Assembly: GCA_003175865.1 (NCBI GenBank)
Contig: PSRF01000349.1
Coordinates: 1 to 7,092 of the forward strand
DNA from: Blastocatellia bacterium
GTDB taxonomy: Bacteria; Acidobacteriota; Blastocatellia; Pyrinomonadales; Pyrinomonadaceae
Reading direction: 5' to 3'
DNA: 7,092 nt
A model generated the notes under the pieces. That model saw only the letters and a list, made by a program, of their open reading frames with translations. It ran no database searches and was not told where the DNA came from. This document shows positions 1-6,668 of this stretch, in pieces. Within the stretch, counting starts at the first letter, position 1. Each line of letters opens with the position of its first letter. Position numbers and translations under genes: made by a program.

Positions 1-1962
1 CTGAATCAGAACGAAAAGCTGCGCCAACGACTCGATCAAAGTGCCGAGGTGTACGTCACAAACCTGCTGAGCCAGAGTGGTCAGTTTCAAAATGCGACGC
101 TGAAGTTGCTCGCTCTCATCAAATATCGTTTGCATCCGGAAGAACGAGTCAGGGAATTGGCGCAGGTACTTTCAACGCAGAGTGGCAATGAAAATCTTCG
201 TCAAGACTTAATCGACTACGCGTGGTTGGTTGATAAGTTTGACGAACAGGTCCGGCAACAAGAAGAAAAACGAAAGAAGGGAGATCAACCACAACCACCT
301 CCGCCGGCTTACAACCGCTTTGCAACCGAGGATGAGAAACGCGAATACGAGGCAATCGAGAGAGGTGAGTTGATTCAAATTTGGTTTTCGCCTCTAAAAC
401 CAGACGGACAGCTCGATTACACCGCCAACAAAGGTTTCACTTTTCCCTTCGATGCGACCGAAAGCACAATTTTACAGGCGGTCGAGAGTGACCTTGGTCG
501 AAAGCTTACAGCAAAAGAAAACGATGAGCTTAAGGATAGACATGAATCCGCATTACAGCTCAGACGATGGCGAGTTAATCCAAATCAAAAGTGGCCCAAC
601 GGAACTGGATATGAGGGTTGTTTTTATCCGTGCACATCGAACCAGTTTGATCTCATTCCTTCATTCCTGCGACTCGACGATCTAACGGACTGGATGTTTA
701 CGTTTCAGGCTGATGATCTAAAGTCTCTTCAACACGCAATTTCTAAGTGGAAACAAAGTCATTCGCTTGCATGGTTAGTTTCGGTCTTATCTCACGCGAA
801 TAAGACGACACCGGGAATTCAACGATTTCTGAATCAAGCTGAGAGTGTTCCGGTCGATTCGCCGGCTTACGCAACGCTTGCCTTTCACCGTGTGCGTTTG
901 CTTGGCGAGTTCGGAAATAAGATCGAGGCTCGCAAGCTGCTTGAGCAAATTCTCAATGCGCAATCCGAAAGTCTTCCTATTTCGACGCGAAACCAGTTTC
1001 TCCAACAACGAATGGCACTCGCCGATTCGTTACCGGACTTTCTTCGTTATGCGGCGCGTAAGCCCGTCACGTACTACGAATATGGGACGTATGGCAGCAT
1101 CAGTCAGATTCTCGACATCGAGAAGGACATGTGGGGTGACGACTACATTCGCGATCATCAAGACGAGTACAACCAGGAGATCGAGTCGCTGACTCGTAAG
1201 TTTCTTCCGTGGCAAGAGCGGATTGTCTTTGATGATGAGACTGCAGAGATGATGAACTGGCACTTTTCAACAGCCCAGTTCCTTGATGCTGCACACGATT
1301 CGGCTTTGCCGGATTACCTGCGCCGCCAATTCCTTTTGAACGTTTGGACGCGAGCCATTCTGCTGAAGGATGAAGCTACAGCGATGAGAATCACCTCTGA
1401 ACTGATAACCACAGTTCCTGAAATGTCTGACTTGTTGCGTCCGTACCTCACTGCGAGCACAGCAAGGGAAAGAAACAACGCAGCATTGTTTGTGTTTTTG
1501 AAGTTCCCCAATTTAACACCTTTTGTTGTTGCGGGAATTCCTGAGTTCAACAAATCCGAAGAGACGGACTATTACCTCGAATCAGCATGGTGGTGTCCGC
1601 TCTCGAGTGTGGAGTATGACGATAACGGGAATGAAGCTCCAAGAAAGGTCCCAGGTCCGCAATTCTTAGCTGCACCGCTGTCACTGTCAGCGGAACGCGA
1701 GCGGGCTGCGTTGAATAATCTCGGATCAGCGAAGAGTTACTTGGGGAAAAAGGTCTTGGCTTGGGCCAGACAAGCGCCGGATGATCCGCGAATACCTGAA
1801 GCGTTGTTCATCGCATTGAAAGCAAATGAAGGTTATAAGTACGGCTGCGAGAGTTGGGAGCACAACGAAGAGATCACAAAGGAAGCGGAGACGCTCTTGC
1901 GTGGGAGATATGCGAATACTGAATGGACCGTGAAGTTGAATGAGTCGAAGGAGGAACCCTGA
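1..1962 (+). CDS. Large helical-repeat (TPR-like) protein of unknown function, 5'-truncated by window edge
   Basis: The frame is open from base 1 and ends at TGA 1960-1962, giving 653 visible residues. A GTG at 49 is available, but the 16 codons before it read as normal protein (LNQNEKLRQRLDQ...), so the true start is probably upstream and any signal peptide is not visible. An early helical part leads into a charged, proline-rich linker (QQEEKRKKG, then PQPPPP) near residues 85-105. A β-like stretch follows (ELIQIWFSPL). From about residue 240 the protein is mostly amphipathic helices. One pair looks TPR-like (SPAYATLAFHRVRLLGEFG with EARKLLEQIL). The C-terminus (DDPRIPEALFIALKA, YGCESWEHN, LLRGRYANTEW) recalls, from memory, the ends of uncharacterised acidobacterial helical proteins. 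No catalytic motif is recognised. A scaffold or protein-binding role is only an inference. The coding call is secure and the function is unknown. Confidence 0.88.
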   Translation: MNQNEKLRQRLDQSAEVYVTNLLSQSGQFQNATLKLLALIKYRLHPEERVRELAQVLSTQSGNENLRQDLIDYAWLVDKFDEQVRQQEEKRKKGDQPQPPPPAYNRFATEDEKREYEAIERGELIQIWFSPLKPDGQLDYTANKGFTFPFDATESTILQAVESDLGRKLTAKENDELKDRHESALQLRRWRVNPNQKWPNGTGYEGCFYPCTSNQFDLIPSFLRLDDLTDWMFTFQADDLKSLQHAISKWKQSHSLAWLVSVLSHANKTTPGIQRFLNQAESVPVDSPAYATLAFHRVRLLGEFGNKIEARKLLEQILNAQSESLPISTRNQFLQQRMALADSLPDFLRYAARKPVTYYEYGTYGSISQILDIEKDMWGDDYIRDHQDEYNQEIESLTRKFLPWQERIVFDDETAEMMNWHFSTAQFLDAAHDSALPDYLRRQFLLNVWTRAILLKDEATAMRITSELITTVPEMSDLLRPYLTASTARERNNAALFVFLKFPNLTPFVVAGIPEFNKSEETDYYLESAWWCPLSSVEYDDNGNEAPRKVPGPQFLAAPLSLSAERERAALNNLGSAKSYLGKKVLAWARQAPDDPRIPEALFIALKANEGYKYGCESWEHNEEITKEAETLLRGRYANTEWTVKLNESKEEP

Positions 1963-2047
1963 GATCTCTACTGCCACATTGATTATTCATTCCCTTTAGT
2001 AAACCGTCTCAGTGCTTGTTGCATCTGACCCTTACGAACACCGAATC

Positions 2048-2052
2048 GGAGG
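2048..2052 (+). promoter_or_regulatory. Ribosome binding site of the P460 gene
   Basis: GGAGG lies 9 nt before the ATG at 2062. It fixes that start over the overlapping frames opening at 2012 and 2016, and the chosen frame also begins with a signal peptide. The 99-nt gap after the upstream stop (1963-2061) contains no other clear signal; I could not place a convincing promoter there. Confidence 0.7.
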
Positions 2053-2061
2053 TCCCGTCCT

Positions 2062-2685
2062 ATGCAACGATTCAGATGGTTGGCTTCCTGTTTACTCACG
2101 ATCGCTACGATTGGTTCATTGCTTGCAATCACTGCCGGCGAATCTCGCCAAGGTTTGTTGGACCAAATCGCTGGCTATCGAAAATGGACACGAGTAACTC
2201 CAGAAATACTCAAGAAAATTGACATTTCAGATGGGGCGGTCTCCCCTGCTGGTTGAGCAATGGCTTCGCCGATCGGGGAATCTGGCACGACAACATCAAT
2301 GGGCACCAGGATTCGCTCTGGCAGGATTACTGTCCAATCTAAAGAATCAGAGCCTGCGCATAACGAAAGTAGTTCCTTAGGAGTCGTTTACGTTAATGAC
2401 GCCGGCCGCAATTACGTCAATTCCGGAATCACGGGGCCGTTCCCTGTTGGCTCCGTAATCGTTCGAGAGAAACCCTCGTTGTTAGGTATTGCGCGACCGG
2501 AATTATTGGCCGTGATGATCAAACGTGAGCAGGGATTCAATCCGGGGGCTGGCGACTGGTTGTTTCTGACGGTGACCGGTGATGGAAATAAGCTGCTATC
2601 ACAGCAAAAGCGCGGCGCTTGTTTTGATTGTCATCAATCACAACGAAAGTCTGATTTCGTTTATCCGCTCACCCATGTCCGATAA
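2062..2685 (+). pseudogene. Cytochrome P460-family exported c-heme protein, interrupted by an in-frame stop
   Basis: Two open stretches in the same frame (2062-2253 and 2257-2682) are separated by TGA at 2254-2256. The first encodes a signal peptide (MQRFRWLASCLLTIATIG...) and then QIAGYRKWTRVTPE, typical of the start of mature P460 proteins. The second holds VVYVNDAGRNYVN, FPVGSVIVREK, ELLAVMIKREQGFNPGAGDW and the heme-binding CFDCH at 2620-2634, the family's order of motifs. P460-type proteins carry c-type heme in the periplasm; some oxidise hydroxylamine or related nitrogen compounds, but most are untested. The segment 2230-2345 does not resemble the family and is longer than usual, so the damage may be two compensating frameshifts as well as, or instead of, a point stop. 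The ATG at 2260 has no ribosome site and would give a protein without a signal peptide, unlikely to mature. Sequencing error remains possible. The last codons (THVR, stop) lie inside a palindrome arm. Confidence 0.8.
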
Positions 2686-2795
2686 GCTTCAGCTTGTCGT
2701 CGTGTTGGAGGGAATCAACTGGAAAGGAAAGCAATTTTTTACACGAGTTGATTCCCACTTAACATGACGCCAAGCTAAATCTTATCGGACATTGG
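2672..2795. repeat. Long imperfect inverted repeat (about 50-nt arms, 25-nt loop), MITE-like
   Basis: The left arm 2672-2720 pairs with the right arm 2746-2795. By hand alignment about 41 of 50 positions agree, with one single-base indel. The outer part includes a perfect 12-base terminal match, ATGTCCGATAAG facing CTTATCGGACAT, and the inner end is the exact pair GGGAATCAACT / AGTTGATTCCC. Three of the mismatches would still form G·U pairs in RNA transcribed from the plus strand, so the transcript should fold into one long hairpin. The loop (2721-2745) contains a run of six T. The left arm begins inside the last codons of the P460 frame. No transposase and no clear target-site duplication are visible. 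It may be a non-autonomous element, a transcription terminator, or both. Confidence 0.8.
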
Positions 2796-2832
2796 TTTTG
2801 CATTCTCACTACTCGCCTCTACAATCGCCTCC

Positions 2833-3861
2833 ATGAGAGCGACCATCTTTCGTCAACACGGTGGGCCAGAAGTTCTAGAGTACGCCGAAGTCCCTGATCC
2901 CACAATTCGTCCCAATGAAGTCTTAGTCGACGTCAAAGCCTGTGCACTGAATCACCTCGATGTTTTTGCACGACGTGGACTGCCGGGGATCACAATTCCA
3001 CTACCGCATATCCTCGGTAACGATATTTCAGGGGTCATTCGCGAAGTGGGTGAACTCGTTACATGGGTCAAACCTGGTGACGAAGTGATGATACAGCCCG
3101 GCGTTTCGTGCGGACATTGTGTTGAATGCTTGAGTGGTCGCGACAATCTCTGTCGTGAGTACGACATCTTTGGTTATCGTCGCAACGGAGGTTATGCGGA
3201 GTTGGTCGCAGTTCCTGCGGTGAACATTATTCCTAAGCCGAAACATTTGCGATGGGAGGACGCCGCCGCACTTCCGTTGGTGACACTCACTGCCTGGCAT
3301 ATGTTGGTGACCCGAGCAAATGTTCAGCCCGGCGAAGACGTCCTGGTACATGCGGCAGGCAGTGGTGTTGGGTCAATTGGGATTCAAGTTGCAAAGCTTC
3401 GTGGCGCGCGTGTTCTTGCAACTGCTGGTTCCGATGCTAAGCTCGAGAAGGCTCGTGAGCTTGGTGCTGACGAAACTATCAACTACACCGCGGAAGATTG
3501 GCCCAAGGAAGTTCGACGTTTAACTGATCGCAGGGGGGTGGATGTCGTTTTCGAGCACACCGGGTCTGCAACGTGGCCGGGATCAATAAGTTCTTTGAAG
3601 AACAATGGGAGGCTTGTCACGTGCGGAGCCACCAGTGGCTACGACGCACGAACCGATCTGAGACAAGTCTTTTACAGACACTTAACGATACTTGGGTCGT
3701 TCATGGGTTCGAAAGGAGAACTGCTTGACGCCATGAAGTTTGTTGAGGCTCAGAAGATTTCAGCGGTAGTTGATCGAGTTTTGCCGTTAAGTGAAGCGAG
3801 GCAAGCTCACGAGTTGATCGAAGATCGGGCCCAGTTTGGGAAAATTGTGTTGGCGGTTTAG
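2833..3861 (+). CDS. Zinc-type medium-chain dehydrogenase / NADPH:quinone reductase-like oxidoreductase
   Basis: A complete 342-residue cytoplasmic enzyme of usual family length, ending at TAG 3859-3861. The N-terminal GroES-like half (about 1-125) starts MRATIFRQHGGPEVLEY and carries four structural-zinc cysteines, C93, C96, C99 and C107. The Rossmann half (about 150-290) has the nucleotide-binding loop HAAGSGVGSIG (173-183), followed by GSDAKLEKARELGAD, where the cofactor's adenosine end is usually read. FEHTGSATW and GRLVTCGATSG are family signatures. At the catalytic zinc site C37 is present (CALNHLD), but the usual GHE is GND (62-64), so a classic Cys-His-Glu site is incomplete. It is probably an NAD(P)-dependent reductase or dehydrogenase of unknown substrate. 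No Shine-Dalgarno is seen; the bases just before ATG read CGCCTCC. It follows the palindrome by 37 nt and is convergent with the lipoprotein gene. General family is sure; substrate is not. Confidence 0.94.
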   Translation: MRATIFRQHGGPEVLEYAEVPDPTIRPNEVLVDVKACALNHLDVFARRGLPGITIPLPHILGNDISGVIREVGELVTWVKPGDEVMIQPGVSCGHCVECLSGRDNLCREYDIFGYRRNGGYAELVAVPAVNIIPKPKHLRWEDAAALPLVTLTAWHMLVTRANVQPGEDVLVHAAGSGVGSIGIQVAKLRGARVLATAGSDAKLEKARELGADETINYTAEDWPKEVRRLTDRRGVDVVFEHTGSATWPGSISSLKNNGRLVTCGATSGYDARTDLRQVFYRHLTILGSFMGSKGELLDAMKFVEAQKISAVVDRVLPLSEARQAHELIEDRAQFGKIVLAV

Positions 3862-3888
3862 TCAGTTGTCCGTAGTCAGTGGTCAGTC
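3861..3888 (+). repeat. Tandem heptamer array, four units of consensus GTCMGTN
   Basis: The units are GTCAGTT, GTCCGTA, GTCAGTG and GTCAGTC, in exact period 7. The first G is the last base of the dehydrogenase stop codon. The array faces an inverted array at 3958-3978; together they give a 17-of-19 inverted match (3865-3883 against 3956-3974) with a 72-nt spacer. Because the flanking genes converge, the pair could help end transcription from both sides. The 69 nt between the arrays (3889-3957) contain no gene that I can see. Confidence 0.75.
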
Positions 3889-3957
3889 CGTTGTGATTTC
3901 CACTCTCGCGCAGCCTGTGCCCGGTTCGAAATGCTCAACCAAATGCCAACAGAAAAC

Positions 3958-3978
3958 AACTGACGACGGACAACGGAC
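3958..3978 (-). repeat. Inverted heptamer array, three units
   Basis: On the plus strand the units read AACTGAC, GACGGAC and AACGGAC. Read on the minus strand they are GTCCGTT, GTCCGTC and GTCAGTT, the same family as the array at 3861-3888. The array stops six bases from the lipoprotein gene's stop codon (3985-3987 on the minus strand). CAACGGAC at 3971-3978 also exactly complements GTCCGTTG at 3886-3893, so two alternative pairings between the arrays exist. Confidence 0.7.
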
Positions 3979-3984
3979 CATTAA

Positions 3985-4371
3985 CTACTTCCCAGAATAA
4001 TCCTCCACGACCAACCTTTTCTTAATCACACCCAGATTTCCTTCTTCAAGATTGAAGTTCGTGCCACCGATCACTTTTTTCTTGTCCTGGGTTGTTACCC
4101 AGTCGACGACCTGAGGTGCGTTCGTGCGCAAGAACTGTCCATCCTCTGAATCAAGTGGCTTGCCGTCCTTTCTGGAGAAGACAAAGACGTAAGTGTATTG
4201 ACCATTGCGCACAAACTGCAGACTCTTTTCAAAATCTGTCATTGGCGAGGCAGACGGACGTGGGCTTGAGCTTGCTGTCTCTTCGGCTGGCCGGGACGAC
4301 TCAGGGGTGTTCTTGTGACAGCCTGAAATGACTACCGAAAACAAAACCAGGATCAGAACTCGTCGTATCAT
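3985..4371 (-). CDS. Small lipoprotein of unknown function
   Basis: A 128-residue protein with a clear type II signal: a positively charged start (MIRR), a hydrophobic core (VLILVLFSVV), and the lipobox ISGC with the lipidated cysteine at residue 18. The residue after Cys is His rather than Asp, so inner-membrane retention by the enterobacterial rule is not indicated. A Ser/Pro/Glu-rich flexible linker (about 19-43) leads into a compact C-terminal domain of about 85 residues. That domain contains QYTYVFVFSRKDGKPLD, FLRTNAPQVVDWV, VIGGTNF and KKRLVVEDYSG. I do not recognise a characterised family; the alternation of β-like and helical stretches suggests a small α/β fold. The start ATG (4369-4371) has GAGG 5 nt upstream. 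The gene lies 12 nt after the membrane glycosyltransferase-like gene on the same strand, so the two are probably cotranscribed and may both act in the envelope. Confidence 0.9.
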   Translation of the reverse strand: MIRRVLILVLFSVVISGCHKNTPESSRPAEETASSSPRPSASPMTDFEKSLQFVRNGQYTYVFVFSRKDGKPLDSEDGQFLRTNAPQVVDWVTTQDKKKVIGGTNFNLEEGNLGVIKKRLVVEDYSGK

Positions 4372-4376
4372 TAAAA

Positions 4377-4380
4377 CCTC
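4377..4380 (-). promoter_or_regulatory. Ribosome binding site of the lipoprotein gene
   Basis: GAGG on the minus strand sits 5 nt before ATG 4371, entirely within the 12-nt gap after the upstream gene's stop. It supports both the start choice and translation from a shared transcript. Confidence 0.55.
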
Positions 4381-4383
4381 GAT

Positions 4384-6060
4384 TCATTTCGGTGGCGTTT
4401 CGTCGCCCGATGGTTGATCCAATGGTGGCTCAGCGGTTTCATTCGATTGTTTTTGATCGCGAATGTGCATGATGGTGCACTGTTCGTCTTCGTAAACAAT
4501 ATCAAACCAACCACTGTTATTCGCGCTTGCGAAAAACTCATGGTGACCATTGTCAGAGAAAATGTACCTCGCTCCGAACCGATCGCGAATTAGTGGTCCT
4601 GGATCGTCCTCTTTGCCGAGCGTAATTCGATCGTAGAGCTGCGACAAATCGGGATTCTTATCGAACAAGTAACTTGGATCAAGACCTGAGATGTAGTAGT
4701 GAGTTGGATCGTAATAAAAAAGTCGCGGAAAATCGTCCCAATCTGTATTGAAAATGCGTTCACCGGCCGGAACATTTGCGCGCAACCAGAGAGCGCCCGC
4801 CTTGTAGTGCGAGTGTTCCTCGCTTTGACCAATCTCCTTCACCGTTGAACGCAAGTTGAAGAACAACGCAGTGCCGATCAGTACGGAGACGATCGCCACC
4901 CCCAAAGTTCTTATCAGCTCGTGCGCATCAGTTTCGCTCTTTATCACAATCTTCATGTCTCGGTCGAAGAAAGGTTGCAGTTCCTGAAGGACATCATTTG
5001 GAAGCCGAGTCAACCAGGAGCGAGTGCCATCGAACCACGGTTGTAACGAAAACGCCGCGAACATCACTGCAAACGGTGGCCAATATTCTGCAATGCGCTT
5101 CCACCGTGCGGTCATAACCATGAGGCCTGTAGAGAAGATCAGAAAAAACAGTGGGTACTGCGAACGATTTTTTTCCGAAGGATCGAATGCGATGTACCCG
5201 ACGACCATTGCCACGCACGCGACAACCGAGTTGCCGAGAAACTCCCACGAGTCATACGGGTACCATTCGGAACCAACCTTTGTGTTGAACTCCGATGCGG
5301 TTAGTTTGATCTTTGCGTGTTCGTAAAGAAGTTGAAGGTTGTGAGGAAAGTACGGATTAATGACAAGACCAGCCGCCGTTCCAAGTAGTACCCACATGAG
5401 TGGCCGCCACTCGAAACGATGTTCAGTCCAGGCAATTACGCCTACCCAAATGCACACAACGACAATGAGCAGTAGGAACATGTCGTAGGCCCAAGTAAAG
5501 AGCAGCGCAACAATTAGTAGTGGCCAGTATTTCCGGGTAAATATGAAATGTATTCCGATAACCAGGAAAAGGATTGCAAGCGGAGGGGCCTTGGCCATGT
5601 TCATACGGAAAAGGAACGGTGCGGAACAAGCGAGCAACGCGATCAACCAGACGAGAAGATATCGAATCCTATATCGGAGCAAGAGCCAATAGCACGAGAG
5701 AACCGCCAGTCCTCCAAAAATGATTGATGAGATCTTTGCACCAATCCGTGGGTCAGCCGATCTGACAAATGGAATTTGCAGAATGTGAAACAGCAGATGA
5801 TGGTCGACATAGTCTCGAGGATTGAGTGTGGTGAGAGGCAGCCAGGGAAAATTTGGTTTGAGACTGCGGTGCTTGATCGACTCCCATAGAATACCGCTCC
5901 ACTTGACGTGGTAGTAGCCATCGAAATCGCCACAGCAGATTGCGGAAGTCGAGAACTGAAGTTTCCAGAAGACGAAAGCGATCGCGATGGCGCCAATAAC
6001 AAACTGGGCGGTGCGGAGTGTTGTTTCAGATTGGGAGACAGATTTGAAGAAGTTCTTCAT
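4384..6060 (-). CDS. Multi-pass GT-C-fold membrane protein, STT3/PglB-like glycosyltransferase candidate
   Basis: The protein has 558 residues counted from ATG 6060; an adjacent in-frame TTG at 6063 would add one. No clear Shine-Dalgarno decides between them. About 11-12 membrane segments span residues 20-403, followed by a soluble, probably periplasmic domain (about 404-535) and an acidic Pro-rich tail. The first loop holds GDFDGYYH (44-51), like the DGYYY/DPYYH aspartate motif of oligosaccharyltransferase catalytic subunits, and then DHH (86-88). A later segment has RWKRIAEYWPPF (from R319), echoing the Arg-rich YxxPP region of such enzymes. In the soluble domain TDWDDF (439-444) sits where the STT3 WWDYG motif would be. 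GT-C enzymes transfer sugars from polyprenyl-linked donors on the outer face of the membrane. Donor and acceptor here are unknown, and a transferase without a glycan-to-Asn role (mannosyl- or arabinosyl-type) is equally possible. It lies between a receiver gene and a lipoprotein gene, probably in one operon. Confidence 0.88.
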   Translation of the reverse strand: MKNFFKSVSQSETTLRTAQFVIGAIAIAFVFWKLQFSTSAICCGDFDGYYHVKWSGILWESIKHRSLKPNFPWLPLTTLNPRDYVDHHLLFHILQIPFVRSADPRIGAKISSIIFGGLAVLSCYWLLLRYRIRYLLVWLIALLACSAPFLFRMNMAKAPPLAILFLVIGIHFIFTRKYWPLLIVALLFTWAYDMFLLLIVVVCIWVGVIAWTEHRFEWRPLMWVLLGTAAGLVINPYFPHNLQLLYEHAKIKLTASEFNTKVGSEWYPYDSWEFLGNSVVACVAMVVGYIAFDPSEKNRSQYPLFFLIFSTGLMVMTARWKRIAEYWPPFAVMFAAFSLQPWFDGTRSWLTRLPNDVLQELQPFFDRDMKIVIKSETDAHELIRTLGVAIVSVLIGTALFFNLRSTVKEIGQSEEHSHYKAGALWLRANVPAGERIFNTDWDDFPRLFYYDPTHYYISGLDPSYLFDKNPDLSQLYDRITLGKEDDPGPLIRDRFGARYIFSDNGHHEFFASANNSGWFDIVYEDEQCTIMHIRDQKQSNETAEPPLDQPSGDETPPK

Positions 6061-6091
6061 CAATCGTTCAACTGCTTTTCAGGGGATGAGC

Positions 6092-6589
6092 TCACAGTTG
6101 TTCGATCAGATCGAGCAGCTCGCGCGGGTCAATAGGTTTAGTTAGGTGAGCGTTGAAACCAGCGCTCATCGACCTTTCACGGTCATCGAACATTGAATAT
6201 CCCGTGACTGCCACCATGGGAACGCTCGCGTAGCCTGGTAGCAAACGAATCTCGCGTGCCAATTGATAGCCGTTCATACCAGGCATGCCAATGTCAGAAA
6301 TGATTACGTCGAACTGCTGATCTTCTGCAGCGCCCAAAGCCTGCGGAGCTGAAGAGGCAGTCACCACTGTGTATCCGGCCTGAGTCAATAATACAGATAA
6401 CATCTCAGTGACGTCTGCAACATCATCAACAACTAATGCCGTTTTACCTGTGGCTCCGGGGCGTTGGATGAGTTTCGCTGAAGTAAGAAAGATCCCACCT
6501 TGGTCCGTTGCTTTAAAAAACATCTGACTAAAGTGGTGGATCGGCGAGGGGTAAAACCGAGCATCAAGCGATAGATAGTGATCTCGCAT
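6092..6589 (-). CDS. Receiver-only response regulator (CheY-like) with N-terminal extension
   Basis: A 165-residue cytoplasmic protein with one phosphoacceptor (REC) domain at about 50-165 and no DNA-binding or enzymatic output domain. The key residues are all present: acidic pair D55-D56 (ALVVDD), phosphorylated D99 (IISDIGMPGMNGYQL), T129 (VAVTG) and K151 (THLTKP region, here AHLTKPID). The sequence style (AGFNAHLTKPID, ISDIGMPGMNG) matches receivers at the C-terminus of hybrid histidine kinases, so it may take phosphate from a kinase encoded elsewhere and act by protein contact. The first 48 residues (MRDHYLSLDARFYPSP...) are outside the domain and match nothing that I recognise. The start at 6589 is favoured by GGAAAGG 7 nt upstream; a shorter form starting at M23 is possible. 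It is the first gene of a minus-strand run, 31 nt before the GT-C gene, and is divergent from the histone-like gene. Confidence 0.93.
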   Translation of the reverse strand: MRDHYLSLDARFYPSPIHHFSQMFFKATDQGGIFLTSAKLIQRPGATGKTALVVDDVADVTEMLSVLLTQAGYTVVTASSAPQALGAAEDQQFDVIISDIGMPGMNGYQLAREIRLLPGYASVPMVAVTGYSMFDDRERSMSAGFNAHLTKPIDPRELLDLIEQL

Positions 6590-6596
6590 CGAGCAG

Positions 6597-6603
6597 CCTT
6601 TCC
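6597..6603 (-). promoter_or_regulatory. Ribosome binding site of the receiver gene
   Basis: GGAAAGG on the minus strand, 7 nt before ATG 6589, favours the long form of the receiver protein with its unusual N-terminal extension. Confidence 0.5.
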
Positions 6604-6668
6604 ACTGATATTCAGTTCAGTTGGATTGTTGAAGGAGGCGCTTGTAATTTAGCTGAAACATCAAAGAG

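Noticed and set aside
1963..2061. Promoter from TTGATT at 1979
   Set aside because: No -10-like box occurs at normal spacing; the nearest candidates are too close or too weak.
2012..2222. Two overlapping short plus-strand frames at the start of the P460 gene
   Set aside because: They have no ribosome site and no protein-like features. The frame from 2062 has GGAGG, a signal peptide and P460 motifs.
2254..2256. TGA read as selenocysteine
   Set aside because: No selenoprotein P460 is known to me, the surrounding residues do not fit the family, and no SECIS-like hairpin stands out just after the codon.
3028..3351. 107-residue minus-strand frame within the dehydrogenase gene
   Set aside because: It lies fully inside a strongly supported gene and has no recognisable motif; a chance antisense frame.
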